This document shows positions 29,381-35,000 of a DNA stretch of 35,000 bases, piece after piece. The first letter of the stretch is position 1. Each line of letters begins with the position of its first letter. Below the pieces are notes generated by a model. The model saw only the letters and a list, made by a program, of their open reading frames with translations, had not been told where the DNA came from and made no database searches. This stretch comes from Prorocentrum cordatum. Lineage: Eukaryota; Sar; Dinophyceae; Prorocentrales; Prorocentraceae. Where the stretch lies: contig CAUYUJ010018643.1 in NCBI GenBank assembly GCA_963575745.1, forward strand, positions 130,878-165,877. The letters run 5' to 3'. Made by a program: the position numbers and the translations under genes.

Positions 29381-29996
29381 GACAAGGGCGGGGGCGGGCC
29401 CACCGTGGTTGAGATCGAGAGCAGCGTCAAGCTGGCGACCAAACTGGGCGACCAGGCCACGGCCCGCAACTGCACCGCCCAGCTGGCCGAGTGCAGACGT
29501 GGCCCTGGCCTCACAGTGTAGGAGCGAGCTCAACAGTTCCACCTTCGAGTCAACAAACTCGAGGAAGCCTCCGAGAAGAAGTTGACAAGCTGGACACCTA
29601 TCAGGCTTGGGTTAAGGCGCAAGCGGTGTGTGTGTGTGTGTGTGCAGACGCTCGAGTCGGCCTTGGCCCAAGCAGACGGGGAGTGCGCCACGATCGTTTC
29701 GGAGCTTGCGGGGAAGATCAGTTGCAAAGAGTCTGAGAGCGAGGGGCGGGATGTTGGTACCAAGGTCCCACCCATCGACGTGGTGGATGGCAAATCATAC
29801 ATCGCGGCTCTCATCGACACCGAATGGTTTCTTCAAGCTTGGCGAAGAGTTCGGGCTCGCAGGCGAGGATGTCCGGATCCTTGGGGAAAGGAAGGAGCAG
29901 TTCCGCATCCAAATGCAGGCCGCCACCAAGGATCTGTTCCGTGACGAGATGGCGAAGGTCGACAGCATCAGGGCAGGGCGCGCTGCGCACGTCTAG
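29381..29996 (+). pseudogene. element 2 coiled-coil-like region in several frames
   Basis: Helix-forming stretches appear in different frames: VVEIESSVKLATKLGDQATA (29400-29480), then HLRVNKLEEASEKK or EVDKLDTYQAWVKAQA (29540-29620), then QTLESALAQADGECATIVSE after 29645, IDVVDGKSYIAALIDTEWF (29773-29830) and KLGEEFGLAGEDVRILGERK, KEQFRIQMQAATKDLFRDEM (29835-29960). The frame changes sit near 29575, 29640 and 29830. Such a region usually precedes the endonuclease in this kind of dinoflagellate protein and may serve for self-association. A TG run at 29626-29643 interrupts it. Confidence 0.5.
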
Positions 29997-30970
29997 TGTC
30001 TCGCTCGCATGCGTGTTCGACCCGACCCGCCAGATGGCGCAGCGGTGGTGAGGGTGTCGCCAAGGCCCCAGGAGGAGCTCCAGTGCCCAACGGCGCCGGA
30101 GGAGGCCAAGGCGCGAAGGATGCGGCGCCAGCCGCCAGTGCACCTCCTGCTGTCCCAGCCGAAGGGGGTGGCGCAGGGGCAGCAGGATCCGAAGGGGCCC
30201 TGTGCCCGGCAACGCCGAGCCCAATGTCGCCGTCGCGGAGGGCGACGCCCGCTCGAGGACCGTGCAGGTGCTTGGAGGCAGTCGAGCTTCGCTCGGCGGG
30301 GAGGGGCAGGGGAAGTCGGAGGTCTTAAGCCCCCCTGAGGCGCCAGTGCGGCGATGTTGCGCTCGCGACCGAAACCGTCGGCCCCAGGGGGGAGGAGTTC
30401 CTGACATTGGCATTCGACGGCCTCACCTTCATGAGCACATTTTCCTCAGCGAGTGCTCGTGGACCTTTTCGCCGCCGGCCCCTGCGTCGAAGCGGATCCT
30501 CTGGCGGAGGGGTTTTCCCGAAGCAGGTGGGGCGGCATCTTCGGTTGGGGCGACTACCTGCCCGTCGATTGCGTTGGCGGCGGGTTCTGTGCTCTCCGCC
30601 CCAGAGAGGGTGGAGGCGCCGCTCCAGACACATCCCTCGGACGAGCCAGGTCAGCAATGGCCTGGGGCCTCCCGGGCGGCGCCGTGGTTCGACGAACCGC
30701 GAGGGGCGGTGCAGCGCGCCGCAGGATGACCTTGTGCGTCGCTGGGGGGGGGGCTCGACTCCCGCAATTTCGGCTACGCTCGGAAGTGGACCCGACCTGG
30801 GGCAGGGCCCAGGTCGGGCAGGTGGCTGCTGTGTTGGCCTGGCGGCTGATGCGGCGGCTGCCTCCCCTACGTCATTTTTCGCCATGCTCTGCTAAGGTGG
30901 CGCCTGTGCCAGAGCCGCCGGCCCCCCGTTCGCGCGGCCAGACCTGCCCCCTCCTGGGCCAGAGGCCAGT
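29997..30970 (+). other. element 2 linker, largely decayed
   Basis: GC-rich Gly/Pro/Ala-type sequence in several frames (around 30050-30350). A short sensible piece reads EEFLTLAFDGLTFMSTF near 30390-30440 and another is VAAVLAWRLMRRLP near 30825-30860. It lies between the coiled-coil-like and endonuclease regions and probably held a low-complexity linker. Confidence 0.35.
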
Positions 30971-31600
30971 GTGGGCAAACGCAAAGCTATCCAGATTGAG
31001 ACGCGCAGCTGCATTTCCCTCGCGCCCCTCGAGCGGCACCCGGGGAAAGGGGCCAGCGCCGCGATTGCTTGCCTCCAAGAGCCCGCGCTGAAGGTGGAGG
31101 AGCGGGTCGAGGTCGAGGCCATGATGCGCTCGAGGGGCTGGCAGTGCTTCCTCAGTTCCTCGATCGTCGTCGACCTTGGAGGATTGTCGTGTGGGGTTGG
31201 AATCGCTTGCAGGGGCCGCGCTGGCACGGGCTTGCCCCCCCGCCCCGCCCGCGGGCGCCCCCTCCCCGCGCCTCGCAGGCGCTGGCTGGCTCGGGTGAAC
31301 GCCTTTGTCCCTGGGGGCTTCATGTTTGGGGGTGTCTACCTCCCCCGGGCAAACCCCTGGGGGAGGTCGGGGGTCACTTGCTGGCGCGTCTTGGGGGGGC
31401 TCTCCATGGTTGGGGCCCCCTTCTTCATCTGGGGGGAATGCCGAAATTGCGGACCGCGCCTCCTTCGGGGCTCTGGGTGGGCCGAGCGCCTCGGTGGATA
31501 GATCGTGGCGCCCTCGGTCCCCGCTTGCCGCTCGGCGGCCCAGCAGTGGAAGACAATTGACTTCTGTTTCCTTGGCCGCTCTCGCCCCGACCCTTTCGAC
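30971..31600 (+). pseudogene. element 2 EEP endonuclease domain, degraded
   Basis: One frame reads AAIACLQEPALKVEERVEVE (QE carries the catalytic Glu), MRSRGWQCFLSSSIVVDLGG, CGVGIA, WLARVNAFVPGGFMFGGVYL and LSMVGAPFFIWGE. This follows EEP strand order. The expected GDWN is damaged (WGECRN), and a TAG at 31499-31501 breaks the frame just before IVAPSVPACRSAAQQWKTID and FCFL, which match the later TIDF-type strand. The final SDH-type motif was not found. The enzyme would have nicked DNA, but this copy cannot. Confidence 0.65.
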
Positions 31601-31947
31601 TGTGGGCCGCGGCGCCGGCGCCGCCGCTGCCGCCTTGGAATTGGATTGCCTTGGATTCTGCCTGGGCCGCGGGCTTGGATTCTGCTTGGGCCGGGGGGTT
31701 TCCCACTTGAGGTGCCCTGTGCCCCCCCGCCTGCCCCGCCCGACTGCGCCCGACTCTGTCGGCGCGCGGGGGAGGGGGTCGAGCCGGGAGTTGGACAGGT
31801 GCTGCGTGGCAGACGCTGGGGGGCGTATCCTCTCGGATGTTCTCGCTTGCGGTCCCGGGGTAGGGCCGTTATCTGGCTTCGCGAGCTGGCCCAGTCTCGG
31901 AGAAACGAGCTTACTTGGGAAGGGCTTGAGTCGCGTCGCGACGTCTG

Positions 31948-33100
31948 GTGGGCAGAGATTTGAAAGGGCTACCCAACCGCAGGAGCGACCCGCAGTGGCT
32001 GGAATGGAGGCCCGCTTTCCCTGATGTCCTCGTCGCCTGCTCTGAGGCCGAGCCACTCAGCTGTCGAGAGGAGGCCGGCCGCTTCGCCCGCGTTTTCAAG
32101 CTGAAGTTCAAGGCAGACAGAAGGGCTCGGTGGAGGGATTGGGGAAGCGCGTCGGTGCTCTATGAGGCGCCGATCGGGTGGACCTCGGCGGCGGTGAAGC
32201 CAGGGCTGCCCCCCCCCCCCTCAGGGCCAGGGGCCCTCGTGGAGAAGATGCAGGAGGGAAGGAGTCTGGGCCCCCCCCCAGCGGTGCCGAGGACCCCCCC
32301 CCCGACCCCTTTCGTTACCTCGACCGTCGGATTGCCTCCCATCGCGAGGCGGGCCCCGTCGCCTGCCGGGGCCCTGGGCTCTTGGCGGTGGCGCAGAGTG
32401 CTGCTAGATGTTTCAAGAAGCGCGCGGCGCTGGGGTCTGACGGGGCCCACCCGCGAGATCTTGCTATGGTTTCGGACGGGGCCTTTCAAGCCCTGTGCGC
32501 GCTTTGGTCTTGGTGTGAGGCCCTCGGGCACGCCCCGACCCGACTGGCCCTCGCGTTCGCGGCTCCCCTCTCCAAGCCCGAGGGGGGGTTCAGACCCGCC
32601 GGGTTGCTTCCGGGGGCGTGTCGACCCATGGGCAAGGCGTCCCGCCAGGGCGCCGTCGCATGGGGTGCCCGCTCCGCTGGGCGCAGCTGCGAGCGCGCGG
32701 TTTGGGGGCAAGCGCAAGCCGCCGAATTTGGTAGTCTGGTCGGGATTGGCGCGGCAGCGGTCCTGGCGGACCTCGCGAATGCCTGCGAGAAAGTCCTTCG
32801 CATCCTTTTGGCCCAGGGCTGTGAGACATGGATTCCCGTTGGTCCGTCTTAGGTTTTTGCTTCGGCTCTTCCGGGCGCCCGAACTCCTGCTCATGAGCCA
32901 GATCGCTTCAGGCGTGATCTATGTCGGCCAGGGGATCATCGCAGGATGCGGGTATGCTAGGACTGTTGAAATTCATCCTCCTCGCTCCGTTGGATGCGAT
33001 GGTCCTGCGTTGGCCGAGTATCCGTGCCTCTAACTTGGCGGATGATGCCTCTTGCTGCGGCTCCAGGGCATCTTTGGCCATTTCCAAAGACCAGCGGGGT
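31948..33100 (+). pseudogene. element 2 reverse transcriptase in three frames
   Basis: RT-type sequence starts with RWRDWGSASVLYEAPIGWTS (32110-32190). It shifts to the next piece, AALGSDGAHPRDLAMVSDGA and LALAFAAPLSKPEGGFRPAG (fingers, 32420-32600), then VLADLANACEKV (motif A, Asp at 32769-32771). A second shift leads to GFPLVRLRFLLRLFRAPELL and VGQGIIAGCGYA (motif B region). A third leads to LDAMVLRWPSIRASNLADDA, with motif C Asp pair at 33041-33046. The order and spacing are those of a LINE RT, so the parts come from one ancestral frame. The frames used are third, first, then second, implying at least two indels. Confidence 0.7.
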
Positions 33101-33934
33101 GGTTATGGCCAAGGGCAGCGGGGTGGGGGGGAAGAATTCAGCGTCCACCAAAGATTGCGGTTCAAATTCAAGAGCACGACAACAAACGTCGGATTTTTTT
33201 TTCGGCCCGACGGCGCGGGCGTTGCGCTGCTGTTCAACGAGGCCGCGTTGCCGCCTGGAGGCCGAGGATCTGCAGACGTCGGGGCCTCTGCGCAGCCTTT
33301 TGCGGCGCTGTCAAGGTGGCCGAGACGGGGGGGCCCCCGGCGGTCACTCGCGGCAGCTCTGTCGTTGGCATCGCGGGCGCCCGCCTCAGAGATCAGATCG
33401 ACCCTGGGCCGAGCCATTTCCGGTGCCGCAGAGGACCTCTCCCGGGCGACTGAGCGCCGGCTTAGTGGTGACCCCAAATCGGACCTTACCTTCTCCGCTA
33501 ATTCGGCCCCCCATCCCGAGCTGGTGCCCGGCCCTGCATCGTGGGCAGGCCCCAGAGGCCCAGCCCGGGAAGTGTTCTGACGCCCTCCTCAACGCGCCGG
33601 GGTTTGCCTCGGGCCATGTCACGGGACCCGCTGGCGCTGTTTTGCGCACCCTGGGGCGGCTCGGCTGGAAGGTCGCCGGGTGCAGGTCGCGGGTCGCGAT
33701 GCGCGGGGCCCAGGTCGATCCGGGCAGGCGCCCCGGGTAAGAGGGCCATGCGTGCGTTGATCGATCAGGGTGCCCGAAGGTCCCTCCTCCAGCACGTTGG
33801 GGCAGAAATTGGCGGGTTGAACGCTGGGCCCCTTCTCGTGCCGATTGCCCGCAGGTGCAGGCCCTGCGAGCCCGAGGCAAGGGTCTCGAGGCGGCCATGG
33901 TTCTTGGTTGTTGCGAGAGGGTTTGCCGCGCAAC

Positions 33935-33935
<1 letters not shown>
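33101..33935 (+). pseudogene. element 2 post-RT region
   Basis: Fragments of thumb or connection sequence in several frames, including GPAGAVLRTLGRLGWKVAGC (33620-33690) and RAMRALIDQGARRSLLQHVG (33745-33805). They have no catalytic motif. The region connects RT to RNase H. Confidence 0.4.

Positions 33936-33981
<46 letters not shown>
33936..33981. repeat. TA microsatellite between RT and RNase H
   Basis: About 46 bp of pure TA inside element 2. Its length is not seen in the coding sense around it, so it appears to have arisen after insertion. Confidence 0.95.
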
Positions 33982-33984
<3 letters not shown>

Positions 33985-34806
33985 CAGGGCGGCGCGTGCT
34001 GTTCCCGCTCTGCAGGCGGCATGGAGCTTGCGCCTGTGGCCTGGAGGCAGGCGACGAAGACCCAGGCTTCGCGAGAGGGCTCTTCTTGAGCCCCGATGCC
34101 CTTCTGGCCTCCCCCCCCCCTCGTGGATGTCGAGTGGCGCTGGATGGCCCCCCGCCTCTGGTTTCCTGGGCGCGGGCGAGATCTGCTGGGGTGTTTCGGC
34201 GCTGGGCCCCGGCGGTGATTTGTTCGGCCGTGCTGGCATCGGCGAAGGGGGTAACGTGTCGGGGTCTCCCCGCGGGCCTCTCCCCCGTCCGCTGCAGTCT
34301 GCGGGAGGGGGAGAGGGCTGCGCTTTCCTGACAGCACTTCGTGAGGTAGGAGGCAGTGCCATCGAATTTGTCACTGACTTCCAGATGGTCTGCGACATCT
34401 GGGAGAAGGGGCCTGGTCAGGACCTCACCACTGTTGCGTATAACGAGCTGTGGTGAGACATCTTTGCCGAGGCCAGGGATGTGGGGATTCGCAGCATTAC
34501 CCTCATCGGGGTCAAGGGTCATCTGTCGTGTCCGGCTGCTCTGGGCCGTGGGTTGAGGTTTCGGGTCTGGGCTGGCGACAGTGAGGCGGACCGCCTCGCG
34601 AACTTAAGAGCGGCCGTGCATCCCCACAACCCGCGAGCTAAGCAGTTGTATACGCATCGGGCCGACATGGTCTCCAATGGCGTGTGCGTGATCCACGATG
34701 CCATGAAGGCCCTGTCCCGTCCCCACTTTCCAGATATTGAGAGGGTTCGAGCCAAGGTAAGACAGCGCCCAGGAAGTTTCGAATTGGTGACCGATGCTGT
34801 CGGCCA
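33982..34806 (+). pseudogene. element 2 RNase H domain
   Basis: A possible Cys/His knuckle remnant (LCRRHGACACG) lies near 34005-34040. RNase H sense follows in one frame: GEGCAFLTALREVGGSAIEF with the catalytic Glu, VTDFQMVCDIWEKGPG with Asp at 34376-34378, VKGH with His at 34520-34522, and GDSEADRLANL with the last Asp at 34589-34591. The first Asp (DGS) was not found. TGA at 34454-34456 follows a Trp codon and breaks the frame, which resumes at once with DIFAEARDVGIRSITLIG. The frame closes at TAG 34807-34809. The domain would remove element RNA after first-strand synthesis. Confidence 0.7.
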
Positions 34807-34882
34807 GTAGCTGGGTCGTTATAAGCTCAATGGGGGCAGATACGTCTACCAGTGTGTTCGCTTGGGGAAGGCGGGCAATAGG

Positions 34883-34913
34883 GTATATATATGTATATAT
34901 ATATATATCATAT

Positions 34914-34992
<79 letters not shown>
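34883..34992. repeat. TA array at the window end
   Basis: About 110 bp of TA with a few TGTA, ATCAT and TTA interruptions near its start. It lies 3' of element 2 and may mark or follow the element's end. Confidence 0.95.
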
Positions 34993-34994
<2 letters not shown>

Positions 34995-35000
34995 AATCCC

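Larger units (their letters stand above)
28801..34850 (+). mobile_element. LINE-like retroelement 2 (zinc finger-coiled coil-EEP-RT-RNase H), decayed
   Basis: After the leader relics the + strand encodes, in fragments across all three frames: a degenerate N-terminal zinc finger, a coiled-coil-like region, an EEP endonuclease, an RT, a probable Cys knuckle and an RNase H. This is the usual LINE order and differs from element 1. Codons are GC3-rich, also unlike element 1. No LTR or integrase is seen. The 3' end is not defined; coding sense ends near 34806 and a long TA array starts at 34883. Many frameshifts and stops mean the copy is inactive. Confidence 0.75.

Noticed and set aside
29625-29645. 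GT-run ending in CAG as a 20-nt mini-intron
   Set aside because: It begins GT and ends AG, but this is explained by a TG microsatellite next to CAG. It is far shorter than plausible introns.
1-35000. tRNA, rRNA or snRNA genes
   Set aside because: I looked for TPsiC-like GTTCGA boxes and other landmarks and found no candidate with a foldable cloverleaf. A covariance-model scan would be decisive.

Overview
This looks like nuclear DNA of a dinoflagellate. The unique sequence is GC-rich and gene-poor, with long low-complexity arrays of GAT, GAG/CTC, GT and TA repeats. Two large, decayed LINE-like retroelements are present. At the 5' edge of each lies a degenerate copy of the 22-nt dinoflagellate spliced leader (dinoSL). 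A high-GC genus such as Prorocentrum is a guess; the clade is the supportable part. No intact ordinary host gene could be recognised.

Layout: 1-3816 is low-complexity or unrecognised DNA, including a GAT array (1680-2435). Element 1 spans about 3817-10912: dinoSL relic, N-terminal piece, endonuclease (EEP), RNase H, a linker with tandem repeats, reverse transcriptase (RT), zinc fingers and a CxxC array, then an intact separate 309-aa RGG-tailed ORF. Its order, endonuclease-RNase H-RT, differs from the usual LINE order. A GC3-rich coding-like patch follows (10955-11371). From 11372 to 28110 there are coding-like fragments of unknown function and many repeats: a four-copy ~120 bp tandem (12871-13315), a 14-bp minisatellite (20712-21015), a 173-bp near-palindromic element with 27-bp terminal inverted repeats (23724-23896), a ~150-bp tandem array split by a GAGTGT tract (23990-25125), and large GAT/GAG/TCC arrays. 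28111-28635 encodes a Cys/His-rich domain fragment. Element 2 runs from 28801 to near the window end. It starts with a tandem pair of dinoSL relics, followed by a degenerate zinc-finger N-terminus, a coiled-coil-like region, EEP, RT and RNase H in the usual order, broken by many frameshifts.

How the parts fit: in each element the encoded proteins are those needed for target-primed retrotransposition (nicking endonuclease, RT, RNase H, nucleic-acid-binding fingers). The relic leaders suggest that the element RNAs were trans-spliced like host mRNAs before being copied back into the genome. Both copies are interrupted by stops and frameshifts and are probably dead. All domain calls were made by reading motifs by eye, without database searches.
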